Below, piece after piece: positions 9,611 to 17,728 of a stretch of DNA of 64,000 nt. Position 1 is the stretch's first letter; every line of letters starts with the position of its first letter. The DNA is from Bacteroidales bacterium (GTDB lineage Bacteria; Bacteroidota; Bacteroidia; Bacteroidales; UBA932): assembly GCA_017549145.1 (NCBI GenBank), contig JAFYVM010000073.1, positions 1-64,000 of the forward strand. The letters run 5' to 3'. Under the pieces are notes generated by a model. That model saw nothing but the letters and a program-made list of their open reading frames with translations. It did no database searches and was not told the origin of the DNA. Made by a program: the position numbers and the translations under genes.

Positions 9611-10492
9611 TTAGTTCTTAGCCTTAACTGTGATTGTAATCTCGTCGCTTACCATTCCGGCATTGACTCTTACCTTTACAGTTCCTGGCTTTAAGGCTGT
9701 AAGGAGACCTGACTCTGAAACAGTGGCATATTCTCCGCCTTCCACAACAGCCCAAATCTTCTCAACTGTAGCATTTGCTGGAACCACAGAAGCATCAAGC
9801 TTAAGTGTGTGACCCTCAGTAACAGTGTTCTGAGATTTGTTTGAAATAGATACTGATGTCGCTGCAATAGGGTTTACAATAACGTCAGTTGAAGACTCAA
9901 GGTTAGAGTATCTCACTGTAATCTTTGCACTACCTGCCCAATTTGCAGTTATAACTGCAGAAGCTGTTCCTGCTGTCTTCTTGACTGAAACATAGTTGAA
10001 GTCAGATGTGCTCCACTCGAGTTTCTCGAAGTCAATATCTGCATCCTCTGGAGTATATTCAACGTAGAACTCCTTTATATCACCAGGATTAAGTTTCAAA
10101 GCCTGTGATGCATCATGCTCCTTAACCTTAACCGCAATACTCTTTACATCAAGCGGAGTAACGGTAACCTTGCACTCAGCAGCGCCTCCATTGTACTTGC
10201 AATAGATGCTTACTGGAGTAACATCAGTATCGGTCGGATTCTTATAATAAAGCTTCTCGGCCTTAACCAAACCTGTCTCTGAAACAGAAACATACTCTGG
10301 CATGCTTGAGAACCACTCATACGCTGCCCCTGGATCTGCAGGAATGATAGTAGCGGTCAACTGCTTTGTAGAACCCTTAACCATCTCAAGCTGGGTTTCA
10401 TCAAGTCTGATTACAACAACATCGTTATTGTTACATGCTGTAAAAACCATTGCGGCCAAAACAGCCATTGCGATTGAAAACTTTTTCATCAT
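9611..10492 (-). CDS. Ig-like (BIG2) domain lipoprotein
   Basis: A 293-residue lipoprotein. The MMKKFSIAMAVLAAMVFTAC leader has Cys20 followed by NNND. Three Ig-like domains follow; the first (ETQLEMVKGSTKQLTATIIP) and last (ATVSESGLLTALKPGTVKVRV) are clear BIG2 matches. It has no catalytic domain and looks like a short version of the 1178-residue protein encoded immediately downstream, so the two may be paralogues of one surface locus. Two consecutive ATG codons open the gene and either may be used. Confidence 0.8.
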   Translation of the reverse strand: MMKKFSIAMAVLAAMVFTACNNNDVVVIRLDETQLEMVKGSTKQLTATIIPADPGAAYEWFSSMPEYVSVSETGLVKAEKLYYKNPTDTDVTPVSIYCKYNGGAAECKVTVTPLDVKSIAVKVKEHDASQALKLNPGDIKEFYVEYTPEDADIDFEKLEWSTSDFNYVSVKKTAGTASAVITANWAGSAKITVRYSNLESSTDVIVNPIAATSVSISNKSQNTVTEGHTLKLDASVVPANATVEKIWAVVEGGEYATVSESGLLTALKPGTVKVRVNAGMVSDEITITVKAKN

Positions 10493-10525
10493 ATATCCGT
10501 GTAAATACTATTATTCAAAATCACG

Positions 10526-10533
10526 CAAATATA
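10526..10533 (-). promoter_or_regulatory. TAnnTTTG -7 box for the BIG2 lipoprotein pair
   Basis: The minus strand reads TATATTTG, 33 bp upstream of the shorter lipoprotein's start and just downstream of the aldolase terminator. Confidence 0.6.
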
Positions 10534-10555
10534 AGATTTTTTATTAATAAATAAA

Positions 10556-10579
10556 AAGGGACCCCATATGGAGTCCCTT
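10556..10579 (-). terminator. Rho-independent terminator of the aldolase gene
   Basis: Stem AAGGGAC / GTCCCTT around an inner palindrome CCATATGG with one mismatch. On the minus strand it is followed by a T run, about 20 bp after the aldolase stop. Confidence 0.85.
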
Positions 10580-10601
10580 AATATTGTCAGATAGAGTAAA
10601 A

Positions 10602-11603
10602 TTACTCAGCCTTTCCGTCTGAACCAAGAACGTTAACGATCTTGTGGATGTACTGCTTCTTCATGTTGTCACGAGCAGGACCGAGGTACTTACGTGGGTC
10701 GAACTCAGCTGGCTTAGTAGCGAATACCTCGCGGATAGCTGCTGTCATAGCAAGACGTGAGTCAGAGTCGATGTTGATCTTGCAAACTGCAGACTCAGCA
10801 GCCTTACGAAGCCAAGGCTCAGGAATACCGATAGCTGCCTTAAGAGCACCACCGTACTTGTTGATAGTTGCAACCTCCTCCTGTGGAACTGATGAAGAAC
10901 CGTGAAGAACGATTGGGAATCCAGGAAGCTCCTTCTCTACGCCCTCGAGTACGTCGAATGCAAGCATAGGTGGAACGAGAAGACCAGTCTCAGGATCAAC
11001 TGTACACTGCTCTGGAGTGAACTTGTATGCACCGTGTGAAGTTCCGATTGAGATAGCGAGTGAGTCGCAACCTGTGCGTGATACGAAGTCAACAACCTCC
11101 TCAGGCTTAGTGTAAGTGTGGTGGTCTGAGCTAACCTCATCCTCAACACCTGCGAGTACTCCAAGCTCACCCTCAACTGTTACGTCGAACTGATGTGCGT
11201 ACTCAACAACCTTCTTAGTAAGAGCTACGTTCTCCTCGTATGGAAGGTGTGAACCATCGATCATAACTGAAGAGAATCCCATATCGATACAGCTCTTGCA
11301 AGTCTCGAAAGAGTCACCATGGTCAAGGTGAAGAACGATCTGTGGGTTTTCCCAACCAAGCTCCTTAGCGTACTCTACAGCACCCTCTGCCATGTAACGG
11401 AGAAGAGTCTGGTTAGCGTACTGACGAGCACCCTTAGACACCTGAAGAATAACTGGAGACTTAGTCTCAGCTGCAGCTGAAACGATAGCCTGAAGCTGCT
11501 CCATGTTGTTGAAGTTGAATGCAGGGATAGCGTAGCCACCCTCAATTGCCTTAGCGAACATCTCTCTAGTGTTCACGAGGCCGAGTTCCTTGTAAGAAAT
11601 CAT
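10602..11603 (-). CDS. fba: Class II fructose-1,6-bisphosphate aldolase
   Basis: Zinc-dependent aldolase of glycolysis and gluconeogenesis, splitting fructose-1,6-bisphosphate into DHAP and glyceraldehyde-3-phosphate. The 333-residue protein has the class II zinc/catalytic motif HLDHGD at residues 92-97, VEGELGVLAGVEDE near 145, the KF loop region near 195, and the phosphate-binding LHGSSSVP and INIDSDSR segments. The start MISYKELGLVNTREMF matches the family N-terminus. It stands alone, divergent from gmk with closely spaced promoters, and ends at its own terminator. The neighbouring C-terminal residues are variable. Codon use looks strongly optimised, as for tpiA and purC here, which suggests high expression. 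Confidence 0.96.
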   Translation of the reverse strand: MISYKELGLVNTREMFAKAIEGGYAIPAFNFNNMEQLQAIVSAAAETKSPVILQVSKGARQYANQTLLRYMAEGAVEYAKELGWENPQIVLHLDHGDSFETCKSCIDMGFSSVMIDGSHLPYEENVALTKKVVEYAHQFDVTVEGELGVLAGVEDEVSSDHHTYTKPEEVVDFVSRTGCDSLAISIGTSHGAYKFTPEQCTVDPETGLLVPPMLAFDVLEGVEKELPGFPIVLHGSSSVPQEEVATINKYGGALKAAIGIPEPWLRKAAESAVCKINIDSDSRLAMTAAIREVFATKPAEFDPRKYLGPARDNMKKQYIHKIVNVLGSDGKAE

Positions 11604-11650
11604 AATTCTATAAATTGTTTAAAAAATGATTCGTTGTCTATAAATCTTGG

Positions 11651-11658
11651 CAAAAATA
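11651..11658 (-). promoter_or_regulatory. TAnnTTTG -7 box for fba
   Basis: The minus strand reads TATTTTTG, 47 bp upstream of the aldolase start and only two bases from the oppositely directed gmk box. Confidence 0.6.
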
Positions 11659-11660
11659 AC

Positions 11661-11668
11661 TAATTTTG
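11661..11668 (+). promoter_or_regulatory. TAnnTTTG -7 box for gmk
   Basis: TAATTTTG is an exact -7 match, 18 bp upstream of the gmk ATG at 11687. It abuts the divergent fba box. Confidence 0.6.
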
Positions 11669-11686
11669 CGTAAAATTGAAAGATTT

Positions 11687-12256
11687 ATGAGCAATAAAGT
11701 CGTAATTTTCTCTGCTCCTTCAGGAGCTGGCAAGAGCACAATTGTCAACCACCTTCTTGGCATCCATCCCGAGCTAGAATTCTCAATTTCAGCCACTTCC
11801 AGAGCTCCTCGCGGCCAGGAACAGCATGGGAAAGAGTACTATTTCTTCAGTTCAGACGAGTTCCGTCAGATGATCTCAGAAGACAAGTTTGTGGAGTATG
11901 AAGAAGTGTACGCAGGTTCATTCTACGGCACACTCCGTTCAGAGGTAGAGCGCATTTGGGCGAAGGGACATGCAATCGTATTTGACATTGATGTTCAAGG
12001 TGGCGTAAACCTCAAGAGAATTTTCGGCGAGCAGGCTCTTTCAGTCTTTATTCAGGCTCCATCAGTAGAGGTCCTTCGCGAGAGACTTGTTGGAAGAGGA
12101 ACAGACACAGAAGAGGCTATCGAACGCAGAGTTGCAAAGGCTGCTTCCGAGATGGAATTTGCAGCCGGAAAATTCGACTATGTGCTTGTAAATGACGACC
12201 TTGCAACTGCAAAAGCTGAGGCTGAAAAGGTTATTGCAGGATTCCTTGCAGAGTAA
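11687..12256 (+). CDS. gmk: Guanylate kinase
   Basis: Phosphorylates GMP to GDP with ATP, in purine nucleotide synthesis and (p)ppGpp precursor supply. 189 residues. The P-loop SAPSGAGKST starts at residue 9, followed by the GMP-binding SATSRAPRGQEQHGKEYYF segment and FDIDVQGGVNLK. The start MSNKVVIFSAPSG is chosen over an ATT-rich upstream extension because it matches the family and lies downstream of the -7 box. The stop codon touches a dispersed repeat that fills the whole gap to nadD, so the two genes are almost certainly one transcript. Confidence 0.96.
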   Translation: MSNKVVIFSAPSGAGKSTIVNHLLGIHPELEFSISATSRAPRGQEQHGKEYYFFSSDEFRQMISEDKFVEYEEVYAGSFYGTLRSEVERIWAKGHAIVFDIDVQGGVNLKRIFGEQALSVFIQAPSVEVLRERLVGRGTDTEEAIERRVAKAASEMEFAAGKFDYVLVNDDLATAKAEAEKVIAGFLAE

Positions 12257-12282
12257 GAAGCTTCACTTCGTTCAGCATGACA
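12256..12282 (-). repeat. Dispersed repeat copy bridging gmk and nadD
   Basis: An inverted copy of the dispersed element (minus strand begins TGTCATGCTGAACGAAGTGA). It begins on the last base of the gmk stop codon and contains the nadD ATG at 12277-12279. Confidence 0.8.
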
Positions 12283-12843
12283 AAAGTTGCAGTATATAGC
12301 GGTTCATTCAACCCATTACATATCGGTCACCTGGCTATCATCAAACATATGCTGGAGGTGGCCGATTTTGATATGGTATACCTTATCGTATCACCTAAAA
12401 ATCCTCTAAAGGACTCCATCAGCAGCGATTCAGCTCGCGACCGTTTCAACGCTGCAGTTGAAGCAGTTAACCGCCACTTCTCACCTGATTCAGGCGTAAA
12501 GGTCGATGACATAGAACTGACTATGCCTGAGCCTCATTACACAATCAGAACCCTTGATGCACTACGCGAGCGCGAGCCCGAAAACAATTTCACCTTTGTG
12601 ATGGGCGCTGACAGCCTTGGAGATATCCGCCGTTGGAAAGACTACACCCGCATCCTCAAAGAGTTCGGAGTAGCAGTATTTCCTCGCAAAGGCTATGATC
12701 ACGAAACAATCAAGGCCGACCTGTTGAAGGAGGATCCAGCATATAAGATCACCCTCCTGAAAGCAGAAATGGTCGACATTTCGTCGACCACTATCCGTGA
12801 AGCCATTGCGTCAGGAGATGACCCTTCAGCTTGGCTAGCCTAA
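12277..12843 (+). CDS. nadD: Nicotinate-nucleotide adenylyltransferase
   Basis: Adenylates nicotinate mononucleotide to deamido-NAD in NAD synthesis. The 188-residue product shows the nucleotidyltransferase signature GSFNPLHIGH at residues 9-18. It also has FVMGADSLGDIRRWKDY near 110 and the C-terminal ISSTTIREAI motif (about 171-180) that binds the triphosphate. The start MTKVAVYSGSFNP leaves the usual few residues before the motif, so the ATG inside the dispersed repeat really is the start. It ends eight bases from the convergent SulP gene. Confidence 0.95.
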   Translation: MTKVAVYSGSFNPLHIGHLAIIKHMLEVADFDMVYLIVSPKNPLKDSISSDSARDRFNAAVEAVNRHFSPDSGVKVDDIELTMPEPHYTIRTLDALREREPENNFTFVMGADSLGDIRRWKDYTRILKEFGVAVFPRKGYDHETIKADLLKEDPAYKITLLKAEMVDISSTTIREAIASGDDPSAWLA

Positions 12844-12851
12844 AATCTTAA

Positions 12852-14558
12852 TTACTCAGCGAGCTCTTTAGCCTTAGCGAGAGCAGGAACGATGTGTGGG
12901 AAGATATTTTCCACACCGATTTCCTTATCTACACCAAACTTCTCGAGAGTAGCCTGTACCTTATCTGTTACGCCTGAAAGGATTACGGTCACTCCCCTCT
13001 TACGAGTACGCTCACAGAGGCTGCGAAGGTTGTTCACACCTGTTGAGTCAATAAACGGAACCTTACGCATACGGATGATACGAACCTTTGTCTCACCAGA
13101 CTTTCTGTTCTCGAACTCCTCGAAACGACTGGCAAGTCCAAAGAAGAAAGGTCCATCAATCTCATAAACCTCAACTCCAGCTGGAATATCAAGTCTATCT
13201 GTATTCTCCATAGCTGCCTTCTCAGGATCCTCTGTAGCAGCAAGCTGATTACCATCAAGCACTGAGATAGTAGAAGTCTGCATAACACGACGAACGAAAA
13301 GTACGATTGCAAGCACAACACCGACCTCGATTGCAACAGTAAGGTCAACGATTACAGTCAGGAAGAATGTAAGAAGCAACACAGCTACATCAGACTTATC
13401 ACCACGAAGAAGATACTTGAATGTCTTCCACTCACTCATGTTATATGCAACCATCACAAGAATTGCAGCAAGGCAACCAAGTGGGATATATACAGCATAA
13501 GGCATAAGGAAGAGGTAGATAAGCAAGAGAACAACAGCATGGATAAGACCAGTTACAGGCGACTTTCCACCATTGTTGATACTTGCCATGGTACGAGCGA
13601 GCGCACCTGTTGCAGGGATACCTCCGAACATAGGAGTTATGATATTGGCTATACCCTGGCCGATAAGCTCTGTATTGGAATTGTGCTGCTTACCTGTTGC
13701 ACCGTCAGCCACCATAGCAGCCAAAAGCGACTCGATAGCACAAAGGATTGCAATTGTAAATGCTGGTGAAACAAGTCCCTTGATTGTCTCGAAATCAAAC
13801 TCTGGAGCTACAGGCTTAGGCATCGGAAGACCATTGGCAAGCTCTGGGAACTTAGATCCGATAGTTGCGAACTCGATACCTGCGAATTTGCTCAAGAGGA
13901 CAGAAACTGCTGTACCAAGGATCAAAGCGATGAGCGATCCAGGAACCTTCTTTGTCACTCTTCCCCAGAAGATACAGATGAAGAGACAGCCCATGCTCAT
14001 TGCAAACTCAAGCCAGTTGATCGATCCGATATTCTGGAAATAGCATCCCCACTGTGGGATAAATCCAGCAGGAACTGCAAGGTCTAGAGGAAGACCGAAG
14101 AAGTCCTTCATCTGTGTTGAGAAGATGGTCAATGCAATACCACTGGTAAATCCGACTACAATAGGATATGGAATAAACTTGAAGATTGCTCCCATCTTAC
14201 AAAGACCCATTGCAACAAGGAAGACTCCTGCCATAATGGTTGCGATGATGAGTCCCTGCATTCCGTACTGACTGACTATACCTGCAACGATAACGATGAA
14301 TGCACCGGTAGGACCACCGATAAGGAAGTTCGAACCTCCGAAGAATGAGATAAGGAATCCTGCAACAATTGCAGTGATAAGACCCTGCTGAGGGGTTACA
14401 CCGCTGGCGATACCGAATGCGATTGCGAGTGGCAATGCAATGATACCTACAATGATACCAGCTATAAGGTCAGAGGTAAACATACTCTTGTTGTACTGAC
14501 CTTTCTTAAACAGCCCGAATAATTTTGGCTGGAATACTTCTTTTAGATTAATGTTCAT
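12852..14558 (-). CDS. SulP/SLC26 family anion transporter with STAS domain
   Basis: A 568-residue inner-membrane permease. The first ~420 residues form the SulP core of multiple hydrophobic helices, including LIAGIIVGIIALPLAIAFGIA near residue 30. The last ~130 residues are a cytoplasmic STAS domain with the conserved VPFIDSTGVNNLRSL segment. Family members carry sulfate, bicarbonate or dicarboxylates; the sequence does not say which. It is the last gene of a leftward group after rsmD, separated by a dispersed repeat, and converges on nadD. Confidence 0.9.
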   Translation of the reverse strand: MNINLKEVFQPKLFGLFKKGQYNKSMFTSDLIAGIIVGIIALPLAIAFGIASGVTPQQGLITAIVAGFLISFFGGSNFLIGGPTGAFIVIVAGIVSQYGMQGLIIATIMAGVFLVAMGLCKMGAIFKFIPYPIVVGFTSGIALTIFSTQMKDFFGLPLDLAVPAGFIPQWGCYFQNIGSINWLEFAMSMGCLFICIFWGRVTKKVPGSLIALILGTAVSVLLSKFAGIEFATIGSKFPELANGLPMPKPVAPEFDFETIKGLVSPAFTIAILCAIESLLAAMVADGATGKQHNSNTELIGQGIANIITPMFGGIPATGALARTMASINNGGKSPVTGLIHAVVLLLIYLFLMPYAVYIPLGCLAAILVMVAYNMSEWKTFKYLLRGDKSDVAVLLLTFFLTVIVDLTVAIEVGVVLAIVLFVRRVMQTSTISVLDGNQLAATEDPEKAAMENTDRLDIPAGVEVYEIDGPFFFGLASRFEEFENRKSGETKVRIIRMRKVPFIDSTGVNNLRSLCERTRKRGVTVILSGVTDKVQATLEKFGVDKEIGVENIFPHIVPALAKAKELAE

Positions 14559-14578
14559 TTCTAACTACTTTTATTAAA

Positions 14579-14605
14579 AGATCCTTCGCTCCGCTCAGGA
14601 TGACA
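14579..14605 (-). repeat. Dispersed repeat copy between rsmD and the SulP gene
   Basis: AGATCCTTCGCTCCGCTCAG opens this copy of the dispersed element on the plus strand. It lies three bases past the rsmD stop and upstream of the SulP start. Confidence 0.8.
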
Positions 14606-14607
14606 CA

Positions 14608-15147
14608 CTACATAGGTTGTTCAAAGAAGGAGAAGTGGACGTTTCCATATTTTTTCTCCTTTATAAAATATGGGTGAGACTCAAAATTATAATCACCCGG
14701 ATGTTCTAGAATAAAGTAAGCTCCAGGATGAAGGACATCCTTTGCAAACACCTTGTCTGGAATTGTCGCCAAATCCTCAAGTGCATAAGGAGGATCAGCA
14801 AAAATAATATCAAACTTCTCTCTGCATATCTCCAGAAACTCAAAGACATTGTGTCGAACTACAGTAAGATTACGAAGTCCGAATTTAGCAACCTGCGATT
14901 TGATGAAGTTGGCATGTAGCGGCAGCATCTCTACGCAATATACCATTGATACTCCTCTCGAGGCAAACTCAAATGAAATCGAACCGGTTCCTCCAAACAG
15001 GTCCAAGACCTGCAATCCCTCAAACTCATACTCATTATTAAGTATATTAAAGAGGCCTTCCTTTGCAAAATCTGTTGTCGGACGGGCCTTATAACCCTGT
15101 GGAGGTTCAATTGCCTTACCTTTTAGTCTACCACCTATAATTCTCAT
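14608..15147 (-). CDS. rsmD: 16S rRNA (guanine(966)-N2)-methyltransferase RsmD
   Basis: SAM-dependent methyltransferase modifying G966 of 16S rRNA in the small subunit. 179 residues. It begins MRIIGGRLKGKAIEPP, has the substrate-contact RPTTDFAKEGLFNIL segment (about 22-36), SAM motif I LDLFGGTGSISFEFASRG (48-65) and the catalytic DPPY at 118-121. It starts one base after the DUF3822 gene's stop on the same strand, so translation is probably coupled; this rsmD-DUF3822 pairing is usual in Bacteroidales. Confidence 0.95.
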   Translation of the reverse strand: MRIIGGRLKGKAIEPPQGYKARPTTDFAKEGLFNILNNEYEFEGLQVLDLFGGTGSISFEFASRGVSMVYCVEMLPLHANFIKSQVAKFGLRNLTVVRHNVFEFLEICREKFDIIFADPPYALEDLATIPDKVFAKDVLHPGAYFILEHPGDYNFESHPYFIKEKKYGNVHFSFFEQPM

Positions 15148-15148
15148 C

Positions 15149-15838
15149 TTAAATCTGCTCTACATTCTTAAAATAACGATACAACGTAATCTCATCTTCC
15201 TCATCAAGCGGAGTTCTGAAATAGACTGTTGACATCTCCGGATTCAACTGCAATTTCTTGAGTGCAAGAAAGAGAAAATACTCTGCTGTTGTAAAATCCT
15301 GAGCTGGGAATGCATTACATAATAATAATGTCTTGCCTTGCGCTATAACAAGATATAGGTAACCATCAATATATGATGCCACAATCTTGTTATACTCACC
15401 GATTGCATCCAATGCTGAGAGCATATAATAGATTTCCGGAAGTGGGCTGACCTTGTTGCCGTCTGTCTTCATGACCATTTCGGCAATGACCCTTGGCAAA
15501 GATCCACCAGTATTATCAGAATATAGGAGTACAGATGCAAACTGAGGTACAGAAACAGATTCAACTGTATCTACTGGAGACAAGTCTGCCACCTCCCCTA
15601 ACATCTCACGAGCTGACGCTGAATTATAGAACTGTCTAGGAACCAAGGCAAATTTAGGAGTAAAAACAGATATCTCCACCTCATCATACCTACGCTGCAT
15701 CTGAGAAGAAGAGAAAAGACGCTCAGAAGCCATCCAACCGGAAGGTCTTACCCCTTCATTGTCATATATCTTAAAAGAATATCCACTCAAGCCAACTTGA
15801 ATGGATATTCCTATCTTATTATTTTGCAAATCTGTCAT
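15149..15838 (-). CDS. DUF3822 family protein
   Basis: A 229-residue soluble protein. I recognise the DUF3822 family by its opening KIGISIQVGLSGYSFKIYD, the VFTPKFALVPRQFY segment (about 60) and its position next to rsmD. No active-site motif is visible and no function is established. The fold hinted at by the GISIQVGLSGYSF repeat resembles an actin/ASKHA-like ATPase half, but that is speculation. It lies between an anchored protein gene (23 bp upstream) and rsmD (1 bp downstream) in one operon. Confidence 0.8.
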   Translation of the reverse strand: MTDLQNNKIGISIQVGLSGYSFKIYDNEGVRPSGWMASERLFSSSQMQRRYDEVEISVFTPKFALVPRQFYNSASAREMLGEVADLSPVDTVESVSVPQFASVLLYSDNTGGSLPRVIAEMVMKTDGNKVSPLPEIYYMLSALDAIGEYNKIVASYIDGYLYLVIAQGKTLLLCNAFPAQDFTTAEYFLFLALKKLQLNPEMSTVYFRTPLDEEDEITLYRYFKNVEQI

Positions 15839-15861
15839 CTTCCGATGCTTTGACTGAAAGA

Positions 15862-16566
15862 TTACTCCCAGTTACCTGCATTGTTGTTAGGAGCATCGAT
15901 GCTACCTACCATAAGACCGTTGTAACGTCCGAGATCCTCGCGCTCAGCGAAAAGGTTGATCTGAAGCTGTTTATCAAGACCCTTAAGAAGTGATCTGTAA
16001 GGCATCTTAGCCTCGAAGAGAGGAACCTTAACACCCTGTACTGTTCTTGTGATAGCAGACATCTCAACTGAGTCTCCTGAGAATGGAATCCAAGCAAGTG
16101 AATCGATATTGAAATCTGTACGTCCGTGGAAGAGAGTATCCTTTACAAATACAGTACTGTTCACAGAGAATACGAGATTCTTCTCACCTGCGTTGTAGAG
16201 TTCCTGAAGTTTCTGGTTAAGCTTCTCACCCTTAAGACCACGAAGTTTAGCAGTAACCTTCTTTGTTGTTGCCATTGCAAGAGAGTCATCCTTTGAACCT
16301 ACCTGCATAACCACCTGAATCTTACCCTCGTTGTAGAACTTCTTCAATGAGTCGATAGTAGAAACATATCTGCCATTTACATTCTTGTAAGCTACCTGAA
16401 GATCACGGATGTCTTTAAGACGCTGTACAGCAATGCTCTCACGATAAGCCTTGTGTTTGTTAAACTTAACTGGCTGCTGAATGCTGTCTACAAGAAGATA
16501 CACCAAACCTGCAATACAAAGTGGCAGGATAAGGAAAGTGAAAATCTTTTTAATAATTGATCCCAT
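15862..16566 (-). CDS. Single-pass membrane-anchored protein of unknown function
   Basis: A 234-residue protein beginning MGSIIKKIFTFLILPLCIAG, which gives one N-terminal transmembrane helix (about residues 7-27) with the rest predicted outside the cytosol. The remainder is mixed charged sequence with a likely coiled region (about 45-110: QRLKDIRDLQVAYKNVNGRY through the LKGEKLNQKLQELY segment). The upstream in-frame extension to 16602 is rejected because the TAACTTTG -7 box lies just beyond it and the hydrophobic segment should be N-terminal. I know similar proteins only as hypothetical in Bacteroidales, upstream of DUF3822-rsmD, so a shared operon is the only functional clue. Confidence 0.75.
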   Translation of the reverse strand: MGSIIKKIFTFLILPLCIAGLVYLLVDSIQQPVKFNKHKAYRESIAVQRLKDIRDLQVAYKNVNGRYVSTIDSLKKFYNEGKIQVVMQVGSKDDSLAMATTKKVTAKLRGLKGEKLNQKLQELYNAGEKNLVFSVNSTVFVKDTLFHGRTDFNIDSLAWIPFSGDSVEMSAITRTVQGVKVPLFEAKMPYRSLLKGLDKQLQINLFAEREDLGRYNGLMVGSIDAPNNNAGNWE

Positions 16567-16599
16567 ATGATTGTGTTTTTTATTTTTCAAAATGCCGGA

Positions 16600-16607
16600 C
16601 AAAGTTA
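16600..16607 (-). promoter_or_regulatory. TAnnTTTG -7 box for the DUF3822-rsmD operon
   Basis: The minus strand reads TAACTTTG, with a TTG about 20 bp further upstream and 33 bp before the first gene's ATG. Confidence 0.6.
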
Positions 16608-16639
16608 GGAAATTGATTTATGATATGCAATATAATTTA

Positions 16640-16647
16640 TAAATTTG
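16640..16647 (+). promoter_or_regulatory. TAnnTTTG -7 box for nrnA
   Basis: TAAATTTG is an exact match, 25 bp upstream of the nrnA ATG and divergent from the DUF3822 operon promoter. Confidence 0.6.
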
Positions 16648-16672
16648 CACCGAAAAAGTAAATCCAAGAAGA

Positions 16673-17728
16673 ATGATTGATGCAAGTAAGATAAAACAGC
16701 TGGCAAATCTAATTGAAAATGCGTCGGAAATATCTGTCGTTACCCACATGAAACCAGACGGCGATGCAATGGGAAGTTCGCTGGCAATGTACCATTTCCT
16801 CACCTCTTTTACGAAGTGTGATGTAAGAATTGTACTAAATGACAGATACCCGGCAAACCTTGCATTTCTGGTACATGAGACTGCGCTTCCAGACATAATC
16901 GTTTACAACGAAAATCCGGATGCAGCAGTTCAGCGCCTCAACAACTCAGACTTAATTATCTGTCTGGATTTCAATGCATTCCACAGAACTGACAAGCTTG
17001 AGGAATCTTTAACATACTCATCTGCAAAAAAGGTCTTGATTGACCATCATCTCTTCCCTGATTCAGAGCATTTTGTTCTAGCTTTTTCGACTCAGGAAAT
17101 ATCATCCGCATCTGAGCTTCTCTTCCACATCCTTAAAGCAATGCCACAATGCGATGGCAAAGCTTCTAACCTTCCGATGAAAGCAGCCGAAGCATTGATG
17201 ACAGGAATGACAACGGATACGAATAACTTCAACAACTCCGTATATCCATCCACATTCAGCATGGCATCCGAACTGATTGCCATCGGAGTTGATAGAGACC
17301 GCATTCTTTTTAATCTCTTCAATAGATTTGGGGAGAACCGCCTAAGACTGCTAGGTACAATGCTGAAAGACCTGCTTACAATCACTGAGGACGGAGTAGC
17401 ATATATGGTCCTTGACAAGGAGATTCAGGAAAGATATCAGATTAACGAAGGAGACACAGAGGGGTTTGTAAATATGCCTCTATCAATTGATAAGGTAAGA
17501 ATGAGCCTCCTACTTAAAGAAGATGGAGACCGGGTCAGAGTTTCAATCCGATCAAAGAAAGGAACATCAGCCAACAGGTGCTCTCGCCTTCACTTTAACG
17601 GCGGCGGACACGAGAATGCAGCAGGAGGCAGACTTAATATTCCAGCCGACATTCAGAGCATCAGCGAAGCTGGAGAATACATAGAAAAACACACTCACAT
17701 ATATCTTACACAAGAACATGAAGCATAA
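16673..17728 (+). CDS. nrnA: DHH-family phosphoesterase, NrnA-like oligoribonuclease/pAp phosphatase
   Basis: Cytosolic DHH/DHHA1 enzyme that removes short oligoribonucleotides and dephosphorylates pAp in organisms lacking Orn. 351 residues. Motif I is VTHMKPDGDAMGSS (24-37), DHHLFPD carries the name-giving DHH at 124-126, DTNNFNN holds another metal ligand near 185, and the C-terminal DHHA1 domain has GGGHENAAGG near 315. The gene heads a rightward group; its stop overlaps the start of the next gene by 11 bases, implying translational coupling with an FKBP-like lipoprotein. Confidence 0.92.
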   Translation: MIDASKIKQLANLIENASEISVVTHMKPDGDAMGSSLAMYHFLTSFTKCDVRIVLNDRYPANLAFLVHETALPDIIVYNENPDAAVQRLNNSDLIICLDFNAFHRTDKLEESLTYSSAKKVLIDHHLFPDSEHFVLAFSTQEISSASELLFHILKAMPQCDGKASNLPMKAAEALMTGMTTDTNNFNNSVYPSTFSMASELIAIGVDRDRILFNLFNRFGENRLRLLGTMLKDLLTITEDGVAYMVLDKEIQERYQINEGDTEGFVNMPLSIDKVRMSLLLKEDGDRVRVSIRSKKGTSANRCSRLHFNGGGHENAAGGRLNIPADIQSISEAGEYIEKHTHIYLTQEHEA

